Source of the DNA: Marinobacter sediminum
GTDB lineage: Bacteria; Pseudomonadota; Gammaproteobacteria; Pseudomonadales; Oleiphilaceae
DNA length: 64,000 nt
Assembly: GCF_016820575.1 (NCBI RefSeq)
Contig: NZ_JAEMQH010000002.1
Span: 372,001-436,000 of the forward strand
Reading direction: 5' to 3'
Shown here one piece after another: positions 48,202 through 57,113 of this stretch. The translations under genes were made by a program, and so were the position numbers. The notes beneath the pieces are model-generated. The model did no database searches. It saw only the letters and a program-made list of their open reading frames with translations, and had not been told where the DNA came from. The stretch's first letter is position 1. Each line of letters begins with the position of its first letter.

Positions 48202-48212
48202 CCAGAGGTCGG

Positions 48213-49007
48213 ATGGCTCTCATGAGCGATAGCAATACGAACCATCGGAGCCTCGATCCGGAGGTGACTGAAAAGCTCCAGCGTCAGAGTGAGGAGTTGG
48301 TCAAGAGTGTGCAGGCCGGCGACTTTGCTCAAGCAATGACGGTGATTAACGAGCTGAGCGAGGTCAGGGATCAAAGCCTGTACCGTGAGGTTGGACGCCT
48401 CACCCGGAGTCTTCACGAGGCCATTCGGAATTTCCAGATAGATCCGCGCAGTGCGGAGCAGCAGGAAGCGCTGTCGAAGATGACCGACGCCTCCGATCGC
48501 CTGGAATACGTTGTGCAGATGACCAGCCAGGCCGCTAATCGCACCATGGACCTGGTTGAAGAGACCATGCCGGTGGCAAGCGCCGTCCGCAACGAAGCGA
48601 CGGAACTCCGAGACGAATGGCAGCGCCTGCGTCGGCGTGAGATGCAGCCGGCGGAATTCCGCGAGCTGTACGGCCGGATTGACCGCTTCTTCGTCAGCCT
48701 GACTGCCGACGCCGACAGCATGTATAACAGCTTGTCTGAAATCCTGCTGGCCCAGGATTTCCAGGACTTGACCGGCCAGGTGATTCAGAAGGTCACCGCC
48801 CTGGTGAAAGAAGTCGAAGAACAGATGCTGAGCCTCGTGGTGATGGCGAGCCATGTGGATCAGCTCACTGGCACCGTGCACAAGATTGATGAAGCTGAGG
48901 TTTCGGCAGAGCAGGGTGTAGGGCCGCAGATCAAGGCCGAAGAACGTGAAGATGTAGTGTCGGGACAGGACGACGTTGATGATCTGCTGTCCAGTCTCGG
49001 TTTCTGA
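48213..49007 (+). CDS. cheZ: CheZ, CheY-P phosphatase
   Basis: 264 residues, mostly helical. The catalytic block ILLAQDFQDLTGQVIQKV (about 180-197) has the active-site Gln/Asp of CheZ, and the C-terminus DVDDLLSSLGF is the conserved CheY-binding tail. The start at 48213 has AGAGG five bases upstream; ATG 48222 is less well placed. It removes phosphate from CheY. Confidence 0.95.
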   Translation: MALMSDSNTNHRSLDPEVTEKLQRQSEELVKSVQAGDFAQAMTVINELSEVRDQSLYREVGRLTRSLHEAIRNFQIDPRSAEQQEALSKMTDASDRLEYVVQMTSQAANRTMDLVEETMPVASAVRNEATELRDEWQRLRRREMQPAEFRELYGRIDRFFVSLTADADSMYNSLSEILLAQDFQDLTGQVIQKVTALVKEVEEQMLSLVVMASHVDQLTGTVHKIDEAEVSAEQGVGPQIKAEEREDVVSGQDDVDDLLSSLGF

Positions 49008-49024
49008 ACTAATGAGGGTTGCCC

Positions 49025-51160
49025 ATGGCGTTTGATGCCGATGATGAGATTCTCCAGGACTTCCTGGTGGAAGCCGGTGAGATTCTCGAGAAACTGTCAG
49101 AGCAGTTGGTAGATCTTGAGCGAAATCCTGATGACAGTGACTTGCTCAACGCCATATTCCGTGGTTTTCACACGGTAAAGGGTGGTGCCGGCTTTCTGCA
49201 GCTTGAGGCGCTGGTCAACTGCTGCCACTCGGCTGAGAACGTTTTCGACATCTTGCGTAACCACAAGCGCAAGGTGGATTCCGAACTCATGGACGTGGTG
49301 CTTGAAACCCTCGACCACGTTAACTCGATGTTTGATCAGGTCAGAAATGGCGAAGAACTGACGCCGGCCCCGGATCAGCTCATTGCTTCCCTCGACGCTT
49401 TTGCTGAACCCGCAGGCGAAGCACCTGACCAGGAGGAAGCTTCCGCTGTCGCACCGCAATCGGCGGAAGACGGTGGCGATATTACCGATGAAGAATTCGA
49501 GCAGTTGCTGGACGCCCTGCAGGACGGCAGTGCCGCTCCGGATTCTCCAGCGACGGCTGCTGACCCGGTCAAGGCTGAGCCGGTTGCGGGCGGTGGATCC
49601 GGCGATGACGACATCACCGACGATGAATTCGAAGCCCTGCTGGACCAGCTCCATGGCAAAGGCCAGTTTGCCGGTGCTGTCTCCGCAGATGAGCCGGCGC
49701 CGGCAGCTGATACCAGCGCTGCGGCCAGCGCCAGCGAATCGGCGGCTGCGGGTGATGATCTGATTACTGACGATGAGTTCGAAAAGCTGCTGGACGAGCT
49801 GCATGGCAAAGGCGGTGCGCCAACCGCAGCGGGCACTGGCGAGACCGGAAAACCAGCCGCGGAGTCTGCCAAGGCAAAGCCGGTTGCTCCGAAGAGTGAG
49901 CCAAAGAAAACCGAACCCAAGAAAGCTGAGCCCAAGAAGGCCGAAGCCAAGCCAGCGGCCTCAACAGCCCCTGCGTCAGGCCGAGATACGTCCCCGGCCG
50001 CTGAGACCACCGTGCGCGTAGACACCAAGCGCCTGGACGACATCATGAACATGGTGGGCGAGCTGGTGCTGGTGCGCAATCGGTTGCAGCGCCTGGGTGC
50101 GTCCAGTGAAGACGAGCATATGCACAAAGCCGTCTCCAATCTCGATGTCGTCACCACCGATCTGCAGGCGGCGGTCATGCAAACCCGCATGCAGCCGATC
50201 AAGAAAGTATTTGGCCGGTTCCCGCGCGTGGTTCGGGACCTGGCTCGCAGCTTGAAAAAAGAAGTGAACCTCGTGATGCACGGGGAAGACACCGATCTGG
50301 ACAAGAACCTGGTGGAAGCATTGTCCGATCCGCTGGTCCACCTGGTACGGAACTCTGTGGATCACGGTATCGAAGCGCCCGACGTTCGGGAAAAAGCCGG
50401 CAAGCCGCGCCAGGGTACCGTTACCCTGTCCGCTGAGCAGGAGGGTGACCATATCCTGCTGGTCATCGAGGACGATGGTGCTGGTATGGACCCCGAGGTA
50501 CTGCGTCGCAAAGCCGTCGAGAAGGGTGTTTACGAGCAGGATGCCGCCGATCGCCTGACCGATAACGAGTGTTTCAATCTGATCTTCGCCGCAGGCTTTT
50601 CCACCAAGGAGCAGATCTCGGATGTCTCCGGTCGTGGTGTTGGCATGGACGTGGTCAAGACCAAAATTGGTCAGCTCAACGGCCAGATCAGCATTGTCTC
50701 GGAATTGGGCAAGGGCTCCCGGATCATCATCAAGGTGCCGTTGACCCTCGCGATCATGCCGACTCTGATGATCATGCTTGGCGACCAGTCATTCGCGCTG
50801 CCGCTGGTCAACGTGGTGGAAATCTTCCACCTGGATCTTACCAAGACCAACATCGTCGACGGGCGTGAATGCATCGTCGTACGAGACAAGGTGTTCCCGC
50901 TGTTCCACATCAAGCGCTGGTTGGTGGGTAAGGGTAAAGGCCAAGAAGAACCCGCCAACGCCCATGTGGTCATCGTTGCCATGGGTACCAAGCAAGTGGG
51001 CTTTGTGGTGGATCAGTTGGTGGGCCAGGAAGAAGTGGTCATCAAGCCGCTGGGCAGAGCGCTTCAGGGTACCCCGGGTATGGCGGGAGCGACCATCACT
51101 GGTGACGGCCGTATTGCCCTGATTATTGACGTTCCCAGCCTGCTGCAACACTACAGTTGA
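49025..51160 (+). CDS. cheA: CheA, chemotaxis histidine kinase with a triple acidic motif
   Basis: 711 residues from the ATG at 49025 (GAGGG seven bases before). P1 Hpt domain with His49 in FHTVKGGAGFL; an unusual linker (about 130-325) with three copies of an ITDDEFExLLDxLHGKG motif at 152-168, 196-213 and 246-263, and a Lys/Pro/Glu repeat stretch (283-310). The P3 dimerisation domain begins near 328, the P4 ATPase has LVHLVRNSVDHGIE and GRGVGMDVV, and P5 is the CheW-like end. No ordinary P2 domain is evident. The linker may serve CheY/CheB docking or ParP interaction. Confidence 0.95.
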   Translation: MAFDADDEILQDFLVEAGEILEKLSEQLVDLERNPDDSDLLNAIFRGFHTVKGGAGFLQLEALVNCCHSAENVFDILRNHKRKVDSELMDVVLETLDHVNSMFDQVRNGEELTPAPDQLIASLDAFAEPAGEAPDQEEASAVAPQSAEDGGDITDEEFEQLLDALQDGSAAPDSPATAADPVKAEPVAGGGSGDDDITDDEFEALLDQLHGKGQFAGAVSADEPAPAADTSAAASASESAAAGDDLITDDEFEKLLDELHGKGGAPTAAGTGETGKPAAESAKAKPVAPKSEPKKTEPKKAEPKKAEAKPAASTAPASGRDTSPAAETTVRVDTKRLDDIMNMVGELVLVRNRLQRLGASSEDEHMHKAVSNLDVVTTDLQAAVMQTRMQPIKKVFGRFPRVVRDLARSLKKEVNLVMHGEDTDLDKNLVEALSDPLVHLVRNSVDHGIEAPDVREKAGKPRQGTVTLSAEQEGDHILLVIEDDGAGMDPEVLRRKAVEKGVYEQDAADRLTDNECFNLIFAAGFSTKEQISDVSGRGVGMDVVKTKIGQLNGQISIVSELGKGSRIIIKVPLTLAIMPTLMIMLGDQSFALPLVNVVEIFHLDLTKTNIVDGRECIVVRDKVFPLFHIKRWLVGKGKGQEEPANAHVVIVAMGTKQVGFVVDQLVGQEEVVIKPLGRALQGTPGMAGATITGDGRIALIIDVPSLLQHYS

Positions 51161-51207
51161 CGCTGGTCCGGCTTGGACGTGGAAGCGGACTTCGTTAGGA
51201 GAAATGG

Positions 51208-52362
51208 ATGACAGTTTCTGTCCTGGTCGTGGATGATTCAGGTTTCTTTCGCAAACGGCTGACGGAAATTCTGACAGGCTCCGGCCAGATCAAGGTATTA
51301 GGCGCGGCCACCAATGGCCGCGAGGGTGTCGAACTGGCGGCGAAATTGCGGCCTGATGTCATCACCATGGATTACGAGATGCCGGTCATGGATGGTATCT
51401 CGGCCGTCCGGGAAATCATGAAAAAGCACCCGACACCGGTGCTCATGTTCTCGTCGCTCACCTACGAAGGCGCCCGGGTAACCCTGGACGCGCTGGAAGC
51501 CGGGGCGGTGGATTTCCTGCCGAAAAATTTTGAGGAAATCGCCCGTGATGGCGGTCAGCTCCAGCGTATCCTGATTGATCGTATTCTCGACGTTGCCCGT
51601 AGCCAACCTGGCGCCCGGCCGAACTCCGCCCCGGTCACCAGGCCCGCGGATCAAACCGCTCGAAACAACACCGCTGCGCGCACTCCTACACCGTCACCTG
51701 CGGCACCCCGCCCAGCACCGGCTCAGCGTCGACCAGAGGCTGCCGTCGAGACAGAAGTCAGCCGGCGTTCTTACCGGCGTGGGCCTGCCAAGCACTACAC
51801 CGCCGTTGGCATTGGGACTTCCACCGGCGGCCCGGTGGCCCTGCAGCGGGTGTTGACGGCTTTGCCGGCATCTTTCCCGGCACCGATAGTGCTGGTTCAG
51901 CACATGCCCGCCAGTTTTACCCCGGCCTTTGCCGAGCGCCTCAATAAGTTGTGCCGGATTGAAGTTCGCCAGGCCGAAGACGGCGACATGCTCAAGCCTG
52001 GTCTGGCTTTGCTGGCGCCCGGCGGCAAGCAGATGATGATTGAAAACCGTGGTGGCCAGGGTCGGGTTCGTATTCTGCCTGGCGATGAACGCCTGAACTA
52101 CAAGCCCTGTGTCGACGTCACCTTTGGCTCACTGGCGCGTAGTTTTCCCGGCAAGACTCTGGGCGTAATCCTCACGGGCATGGGTGCGGACGGTAAGGAT
52201 GGCTGCCGGATGATGAAGCAGAGCGGTTCCGACGTCTGGTCCCAGGACGAAAAATCCTCGGTCATCTATGGCATGCCCATGGCGGTGGCGAAAGCCGGGC
52301 TCAGCGATGAAATTCTGGCGCTCGACGAAATCGGGCCGCGGCTGGTGGAAGGCGTTTCCTGA
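51208..52362 (+). CDS. cheB: CheB, chemoreceptor methylesterase
   Basis: 384 residues. Receiver domain with Asp9-Asp10 and phospho-acceptor Asp55 (ITMDYEMPV). A Pro/Ala/Thr/Arg-rich linker (about 130-190) is longer than in E. coli. The methylesterase domain has the catalytic Ser in GIGTSTGGP, His in LVQHMP, and Asp in TGMGADGKDG. It removes methyl groups from receptors for adaptation. No cheR is in the window. Its stop overlaps the motC start by one base. Confidence 0.96.
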   Translation: MTVSVLVVDDSGFFRKRLTEILTGSGQIKVLGAATNGREGVELAAKLRPDVITMDYEMPVMDGISAVREIMKKHPTPVLMFSSLTYEGARVTLDALEAGAVDFLPKNFEEIARDGGQLQRILIDRILDVARSQPGARPNSAPVTRPADQTARNNTAARTPTPSPAAPRPAPAQRRPEAAVETEVSRRSYRRGPAKHYTAVGIGTSTGGPVALQRVLTALPASFPAPIVLVQHMPASFTPAFAERLNKLCRIEVRQAEDGDMLKPGLALLAPGGKQMMIENRGGQGRVRILPGDERLNYKPCVDVTFGSLARSFPGKTLGVILTGMGADGKDGCRMMKQSGSDVWSQDEKSSVIYGMPMAVAKAGLSDEILALDEIGPRLVEGVS

Positions 52363-53102
52363 TGGATATTCTCAGTCTCCTCGGCATAGTACTGGCCTTT
52401 GCCGCCATCCTGGGCGGCAACCTGCTCGAGGGTGGGGCGCTCAGTTCGCTGTTCAATGCCCCGGCTGCCCTGATCGTGGTGGGCGGAACTCTTGCGGCAA
52501 CCATCCTGCAAACCTCCTGGCCGATTCTGAAGCGGGCCTTTCAGCAGGTGCGCTGGGTGCTGGTGCCGCCGTTCATCAGCATGGAAGACGGCATCGGCAA
52601 AGTCATTGATTGGAGCGTAAAGGCCCGCAAGCAGGGTCTGCTCGGGCTTGAAGGCCTGGCCGAGCGTGAGCCCGAACTGTTTGCCCGCAAGGGCCTGCAG
52701 CTGTTGGTGGACGGCGCTGAAACCGAGACAATTCGCGGCATCATGGAGGTGGACCTGGAATCACGGGAACAGCGTGATCTGGAGTCCGCCCAGGTTTTCG
52801 AGGCCATGGGTGGGTATTCACCGACCATCGGAATCATCGGCGCGGTCATGGGCCTGATTCAGGTGATGACCAATCTGGAAGACCCGCAATCCCTGGGTAG
52901 CGGTATTGCCACCGCCTTTGTTGCCACCATTTACGGGGTGGCTCTGGCTAACCTTCTGTTCTTCCCGGTTGCCAACAAGCTTCGCGGCATCGTCCGGGAG
53001 CGAACCCGTTACCAGGACATGATGATCGACGGCATCATTGCCATCGCCGAGGGGGAAAACCCCAAATCCATTGAAATGCGACTGCGGGGCTTCCTGCAGT
53101 AG
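52362..53102 (+). CDS. motC: MotC, second flagellar stator MotA-type subunit
   Basis: 246 residues, four transmembrane helices; MDILSLLGIVLAFAAILGGNLLEGG opens the protein and GGYSPTIGIIGAVMGLIQVMTNL through GIATAFVATIYGVALANLLFFPV is the MotA proton-channel core. It carries the cytoplasmic charged loop that acts on FliG. With MotD it makes the second stator known from Pseudomonas (MotCD), used in viscous media and swarming. motAB would be elsewhere. Confidence 0.95.
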   Translation: MDILSLLGIVLAFAAILGGNLLEGGALSSLFNAPAALIVVGGTLAATILQTSWPILKRAFQQVRWVLVPPFISMEDGIGKVIDWSVKARKQGLLGLEGLAEREPELFARKGLQLLVDGAETETIRGIMEVDLESREQRDLESAQVFEAMGGYSPTIGIIGAVMGLIQVMTNLEDPQSLGSGIATAFVATIYGVALANLLFFPVANKLRGIVRERTRYQDMMIDGIIAIAEGENPKSIEMRLRGFLQ

Positions 53103-53120
53103 TCATGGTCGGGGCATCGT

Positions 53121-53894
53121 ATGCGACGCCGTAGGCAGTCCCAGCAAGATCTTCACAACAAGGAGCGGTGGCTGATTTCCTATGCGGATTTCATCACCCT
53201 GCTGTTCGCTTTTTTTGTGGTGATGTATTCGGTGTCCTCGGTGAACCAGGGTAAGTACAAGGTGCTCTCGGAAACCTTGACCGGGGTGTTCAATGCGCCT
53301 CAGCGTTCCTTTCAGCCTATCGCGGTCGGCGATCAGCCCCCGCAGCCGGCCAGCGATGTCGTCATTCCTCCGCCCGTCACCGAGGCGCCCCGAAACCCCG
53401 AGCGTGAGGCCGAGGTGCGCAGCAGGGCGCTCAGTGCCATGGCCGATCAGCTGACCCTGGAATTTGAAGAGTTGATTAGCCAGGGCGTTATCACCCTGGA
53501 ATCCAGTGATCGCTGGCTGGAACTGAATCTTCCCAATAGCCTGTTGTTTGGCAGCGGCGATGCCGAGCCGCACTACGATGCCTTCGCCGTGATCAAGAAA
53601 ATCGCCACGGTGCTGCGCAATCGTGATAACGCGGTAAAGGTCGAAGGGTTCACCGATGACCGGCCCATCAGCAGCCCGCGTTTTCCCTCCAACTGGGAGC
53701 TGTCGGCAGCGCGGGCCGCGGCGGTGGTGCGGATGTTGTCGATGGAGGGCATTGAGCCTGAACGATTGGCCGCAGTGGGTTACGGTCGGTTCCAGCCGGT
53801 TGCTCGCAACGACACCGACGAGGGGCGTCGCCGTAATCGCCGGGTCGTCCTTTTGATTTCCCGTGACGCCAGTGTTCGCGGTGTCATGCGCTGA
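53121..53894 (+). CDS. motD: MotD, second flagellar stator MotB-type subunit
   Basis: 257 residues. Short basic N-terminus (RRRRQSQQDLHNKERWLISYADFITLLFAFFVVMYSVSSVNQGKYK) containing the single transmembrane helix with the essential Asp of YADF. A plug/linker follows, then an OmpA-like peptidoglycan-binding domain (about 135-250) with VKVEGFTDDRPI and NWELSAARAAAVVRML. It anchors the stator in the cell wall. It lies 18 bases after motC. Confidence 0.95.
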   Translation: MRRRRQSQQDLHNKERWLISYADFITLLFAFFVVMYSVSSVNQGKYKVLSETLTGVFNAPQRSFQPIAVGDQPPQPASDVVIPPPVTEAPRNPEREAEVRSRALSAMADQLTLEFEELISQGVITLESSDRWLELNLPNSLLFGSGDAEPHYDAFAVIKKIATVLRNRDNAVKVEGFTDDRPISSPRFPSNWELSAARAAAVVRMLSMEGIEPERLAAVGYGRFQPVARNDTDEGRRRNRRVVLLISRDASVRGVMR

Positions 53895-54016
53895 CAGCGC
53901 GGATCGGCGGCACATGCGTATGGCAGCGTTGGCACGGTTCCTGTATTTACTCATGGCAGTAATCTTTCCCGGCAATCGATTGCCGCCGCAGTCTGTTTAC
54001 GGTGCGTCATCGGTGT

Positions 54017-54043
54017 TCAAGTTGCCGGGCAAGTGGCCGATAA
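54017..54043 (+). promoter_or_regulatory. Sigma-28 (FliA) promoter of parC-parP
   Basis: TCAAGTTG at 54017-54024, an 11-base spacer, and GCCGATAA at 54036-54043: the -10 matches the FliA consensus in all eight positions and the -35 in six of eight. The start would be near 54050, 50 bases before the parC GTG, and downstream of an upstream in-frame ATG. Confidence 0.88.
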
Positions 54044-54101
54044 GCAGGAATGCAGCAGCGTTCACCGCCGCTGTCATGGCGTTTTCTTTGGAGAAAAATA
54101 C

Positions 54102-54899
54102 GTGCGAATCTGGGCAGTAGCCAATCAGAAAGGTGGTGTTGGCAAAACCACATCCGTGGTGGCGTTGGGCGGCATGCTGGCCGAGCGCGGAAAGCGGGTG
54201 CTGGTGGTGGATCTGGATCCGCACGGGTCTCTGACGAGCTGGTTTGGTTACGATCCCGATACCATTGCGCACAGCGTGTTTGATCTGTTCCAGCATCAGG
54301 GCAAGGTGCCCGAGGGACTGCCGGCCCAGCTCATCACCGAAACCAGTTGCCGGGGCCTGTCGTTGTTGCCCGCGAGTACCGCGCTGGCGACGCTGGAGCG
54401 TCGTATGGTCGGCGTTGAAGGCATGGGGCTAATTATCTCCCGTGCCCTGGCCCAGTTGTGGGACGATTTTGATTACGTCATTCTCGACAACACCCCGTCG
54501 CTGGGCGTGCTGATGGTCAACGCCCTGGCTGCGGCTCAACACCTGGTCATTCCTGTACAGACCGAGTTTCTCGCCATCAAGGGTCTGGAGCGCATGTTGC
54601 ACACCCTGAAGATGATCATGCGGTCCCAGAAGAACGAATTGACCTACACCATTGTTCCCACTCTGTACGATCGCCGTACCCAGGCGTCGGTGAAGAGTCT
54701 GAACCTGTTGCGTAAAACCTACCCGGATACGCTGTGGCGCTTTGCGATACCGGTTGACACCAAATTCCGGGACGCCAGCCAGGCTGGCTTGGTTCCCTCG
54801 GCGGTGGATGCCACTACCCACGGCGTGCGAGCCTACAGTAAACTGCTTGACGATCTTTTGACGCGGGCAGGGTCGGTTAAGGAGCGTCAGCATGGCTGA
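54102..54899 (+). CDS. parC: ParC, ParA-type ATPase for polar chemotaxis array placement
   Basis: 265 residues from the GTG at 54102 (GGAG eight bases before). Opens RIWAVANQKGGVGKTTSVVALGG with a ParA Walker A, then VVDLDPHGS and VILDNTPS. In Vibrio ParC localises chemotaxis clusters at the pole through ParP; the Pseudomonas homologue sits in the same che cluster. An in-frame ATG at 54033 was rejected: it lies upstream of the likely FliA transcription start and adds 23 unrelated residues. Confidence 0.92.
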   Translation: MRIWAVANQKGGVGKTTSVVALGGMLAERGKRVLVVDLDPHGSLTSWFGYDPDTIAHSVFDLFQHQGKVPEGLPAQLITETSCRGLSLLPASTALATLERRMVGVEGMGLIISRALAQLWDDFDYVILDNTPSLGVLMVNALAAAQHLVIPVQTEFLAIKGLERMLHTLKMIMRSQKNELTYTIVPTLYDRRTQASVKSLNLLRKTYPDTLWRFAIPVDTKFRDASQAGLVPSAVDATTHGVRAYSKLLDDLLTRAGSVKERQHG

Positions 54900-55686
54900 C
54901 GAAAAAATGACAAAGCTGGCGGATCCGGCCAGCGCCATCGCCAGTTACCTGGACGATCTGCTGCACACGGCGACGGACTCGGCGCTGCGCGAAGAGGTCA
55001 CTGTCGAGGTGCCGGCACCGGAGCCGCAGGTGGATGCCCAGCCGATCGAGCAGGGGGTGGCAGCACCGGTTCTGGAGCCGGAGCCTGAACCTGAGCCGCC
55101 CGCGCCGACGGTAGTGGCAGAGCCCGCACCTCCGGAGCCTGTAACGGCTGAGCCCGAGGTGGAAGTCCGTCATGCACCGGATCCAAAGCCGGCGGAGCAG
55201 GCGCCGGTGGCTCGGCCAGATTGGTCAGAGACGCCCTTCGAGTGCCTGATTTTTACCGTTGCCGGACTTCAGCTGGCGGTGCCACTGATTTTGTTGGGCG
55301 CCATTCATAGGGTTGAGGACGCCAGCGAGATCCGGCCGATTCCGGGCAGTCCGCGCTGGTACATGGGTATGCGCCCGGACCGCGATCAGAACCTGAGGGT
55401 GGTGGACACCGCGGAATGGATTATGGCCGGACGAGTCCCGGAGAATGCCCGGGACAACTACCGGTTTGTGATTCGTCTGGATAACAGCGAGTGGGGCCTG
55501 GCCTGCGACGACGTAGCCCAGTCGTTCACGCTGAGGCCCGACGAAGTGCGCTGGCGCAGCGCGCGCAGCAAGCGGCCCTGGTTGGCCGGAACTGTGATTG
55601 ATCATATGTGTGCGCTCATTGATGTGCGCACCATGGCCGACCTTCTGGTGCGGGCCGAACGCGAACAACATCTGGATCTGAGCTGA
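54892..55686 (+). CDS. parP: ParP, CheW-like array-tethering protein
   Basis: 264 residues. N-terminal 35 residues (ADPASAIASYLDDLLHTAT), a Pro/Glu/Val-rich linker (about 35-110), and a C-terminal CheW-like AIF domain starting FECLIFTVAGLQLAVPLILLGAIHRVED. ParP links ParC to CheA and receptor arrays and prevents CheA loss from the pole. It overlaps parC by 8 bases with AAGGAG before the ATG. Confidence 0.9.
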   Translation: MADEKMTKLADPASAIASYLDDLLHTATDSALREEVTVEVPAPEPQVDAQPIEQGVAAPVLEPEPEPEPPAPTVVAEPAPPEPVTAEPEVEVRHAPDPKPAEQAPVARPDWSETPFECLIFTVAGLQLAVPLILLGAIHRVEDASEIRPIPGSPRWYMGMRPDRDQNLRVVDTAEWIMAGRVPENARDNYRFVIRLDNSEWGLACDDVAQSFTLRPDEVRWRSARSKRPWLAGTVIDHMCALIDVRTMADLLVRAEREQHLDLS

Positions 55687-55708
55687 CGAAAACGTCGGTT
55701 ACCGATTG

Positions 55709-55733
55709 AAACCGTGCCACGCTGGCACGGTTT
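55709..55733 (+). terminator. Strong hairpin after parP
   Basis: A perfect 11-bp stem AAACCGTGCCA / TGGCACGGTTT with a 3-base loop CGC lies 22 bases past parP. The downstream side is TTTGTGCCC rather than a T tract, so termination is likely but not certain. Its right arm overlaps the -35 of the next promoter. Confidence 0.55.
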
Positions 55734-55750
55734 GTGCCCTTAACTATAGT
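55722..55750 (+). promoter_or_regulatory. Possible sigma-70 promoter of cheW
   Basis: CTGGCA at 55722-55727, a 17-base spacer, TATAGT at 55745-55750. The start would be near 55757, about 64 bases before the cheW ATG. Confidence 0.5.
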
Positions 55751-55820
55751 ATTGGGCACTGATGATGATTTTTTGACGATCAGGTTGCCCGCCGGGCAGC
55801 CACAGAGGAGATACAGTGCT

Positions 55821-56309
55821 ATGGCATCCCCGAGCGGACAACACAATCAGGTCCAGGACGATCAGGTACTGCAGTACGTGACCTTCCGATTGGATGACGA
55901 GACCTACGGTCTGGACGTCATGCAGATTCAGGAGGTGCTGAGGTACACGGAAATTGCTCCGGTTCCCGGTGCGCCCGATTACGTGCTCGGCATCATCAAT
56001 CTGCGGGGTAACGTGGTTACGGTTATCGACACCCGTCGCCGGTTTGGTCTGGCGGATGCCGAAGTGACCGACGCAACGCGGATTGTGGTGATGGAATCGG
56101 CCAATCAGGTCATGGGAATTCTGGTGGATTCAGTGGCTGAAGTGGTCTACCTGAAGTCCAGCGAGATTGAAACTGCACCGAACGTGGGTAACGAGGAAAG
56201 TGCCAAGTTTATCCAGGGCGTGTGCAACAAGGATGGTGAGCTGATCATCCTGGTTGAGTTCGACAAAATGCTGTCAGAGAACGAATGGGCGGAAATCGCC
56301 GCACTGTAA
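55821..56309 (+). CDS. cheW: CheW, chemotaxis coupling protein
   Basis: 162 residues from the ATG at 55821 (AGAGGAG upstream); a 29-codon extension to 55734 crosses the promoter and was dropped. CheW fold: VLQYVTFRLDDETYGLDVMQIQEVLRYTEIAPVPGAPDYVLGIINLRGNVVTVIDTRRRFGL. It links receptors to CheA. The acidic C-terminus ENEWAEIAAL is normal. Confidence 0.96.
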   Translation: MASPSGQHNQVQDDQVLQYVTFRLDDETYGLDVMQIQEVLRYTEIAPVPGAPDYVLGIINLRGNVVTVIDTRRRFGLADAEVTDATRIVVMESANQVMGILVDSVAEVVYLKSSEIETAPNVGNEESAKFIQGVCNKDGELIILVEFDKMLSENEWAEIAAL

Positions 56310-56378
56310 AAGAGGGCTTCCGGGTCCACAGTGCCAAAGATGGACGCCTTTCGAGTTAAATCACGGGAGACGTCCGTC

Positions 56379-56771
56379 ATGTTTGCAGAAATTCCTTCCT
56401 ACCTTCCTTGGGTACTTACCGTTGGTGTTGGTGCGTTGTTGGTTATCCAGGGCTTTGTTCACGGTCGCCAGATCCGGCAACTGAAAGCGTCACTCAAGGA
56501 TCGCTGCGATACTCTGGGTCGAGAGCTGCATGCCACCACAAGTGGCAGCGTGGGCATCGGCCAACGGCTGGTGGGCTGTGAGCGCCAGTTGCACGAACTC
56601 CGCACTACACTTGATGAAATGCGCCAGAACGACCCGCTGCGTATCTCCTACGACGAGGCCTCGCGCCTGGTGGATCTGGGGGCCGACATCGAGGACCTGA
56701 TGAACACCTGTGGTATCTCACGCCCGGAAGCGGAGCTGGTCTCCGCTCTGAAGAAGCGGCAGGCGGCGTAA
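56379..56771 (+). CDS. DUF2802 family protein
   Basis: 130 residues from the ATG at 56379 (GGGAG ten bases before); a GTG start at 56331 would add 16 residues. N-terminal transmembrane helix (about 8-28, LPWVLTVGVGALLVIQGFVHG), a coiled coil, then the DUF2802 C-terminal block ASRLVDLGADIEDLMNTCGISRPEAELVSALKKRQA. Function unknown; it follows cheW in pseudomonads too, which suggests a link to motility or chemotaxis. Confidence 0.85.
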   Translation: MFAEIPSYLPWVLTVGVGALLVIQGFVHGRQIRQLKASLKDRCDTLGRELHATTSGSVGIGQRLVGCERQLHELRTTLDEMRQNDPLRISYDEASRLVDLGADIEDLMNTCGISRPEAELVSALKKRQAA

Positions 56772-56790
56772 GCCTCGAACGGACGGAGGT

Positions 56791-56816
56791 CCCGTCGCCG
56801 GTTAAGTGGCGGCGGG
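56791..56816. terminator. Hairpin between convergent DUF2802 and FlhB-like genes
   Basis: CCCGTCGCC (56791-56799) pairs with GGCGGCGGG (56808-56816) over 9 bp with one G-T wobble and an 8-base loop. No clear T tract. The right arm includes the last codons of the minus-strand gene. Confidence 0.35.
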
Positions 56817-57113
56817 ATCGTCTTTACGACCGGCGTCTTCGGGCGTGCGGCCGCGGATGTGAAAAGCAAACGCCAGAATTTCGGCAATCACCCGATACAG
56901 GCTCTCCGGAATCTCCTCATTTAGCGAGAGCCGGGCCAGGATGCTGGCCAATTCTGCATTTTCGTACAGGGGTACGCCGTGCTCCCGCGCTATCCTGACA
57001 ATCTCCTGCGCCAGTTCCTCGGTACCGGTAGCCGCGATCGTGGGCGCCTGCTCACCATCGTATTTCAATGCCACAGCCGCGTGAGTGGGCTGGTTTGACG
57101 AACGTTCACTCAT
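56802..57113 (-). CDS. Free-standing FlhB C-terminal domain-like protein
   Basis: 103 residues. It aligns with the cytoplasmic C-terminal domain of FlhB: QPTHAAVALKYD matches NPTHYAVALKYD of the full FlhB, followed by AREHGVPLYENAELASILARLSLNEEIPESLYRVIAEILAFAF. The Asn that performs self-cleavage is Gln, and the protein starts only a few residues before that point, so it resembles the already cleaved fragment. It is known as EscU/YscU/FlhB-like or YlqH/FhlB type; the role in export switching is not settled. The start overlaps the stop of the FliK-like gene by 4 bases. Confidence 0.85.
   Translation of the reverse strand: MSERSSNQPTHAAVALKYDGEQAPTIAATGTEELAQEIVRIAREHGVPLYENAELASILARLSLNEEIPESLYRVIAEILAFAFHIRGRTPEDAGRKDDPAAT

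Noticed and set aside
53930..53946. TGGCACG-GTTC-CTGT as a sigma-54 promoter before parC
   Set aside because: The -12 GC is replaced by GT, and a far better FliA promoter lies 90 bases downstream.
54033..54101. ATG start for parC at 54033
   Set aside because: Lies within the FliA promoter, upstream of its start site, and adds 23 residues before the conserved RIWAVANQKGG beginning.
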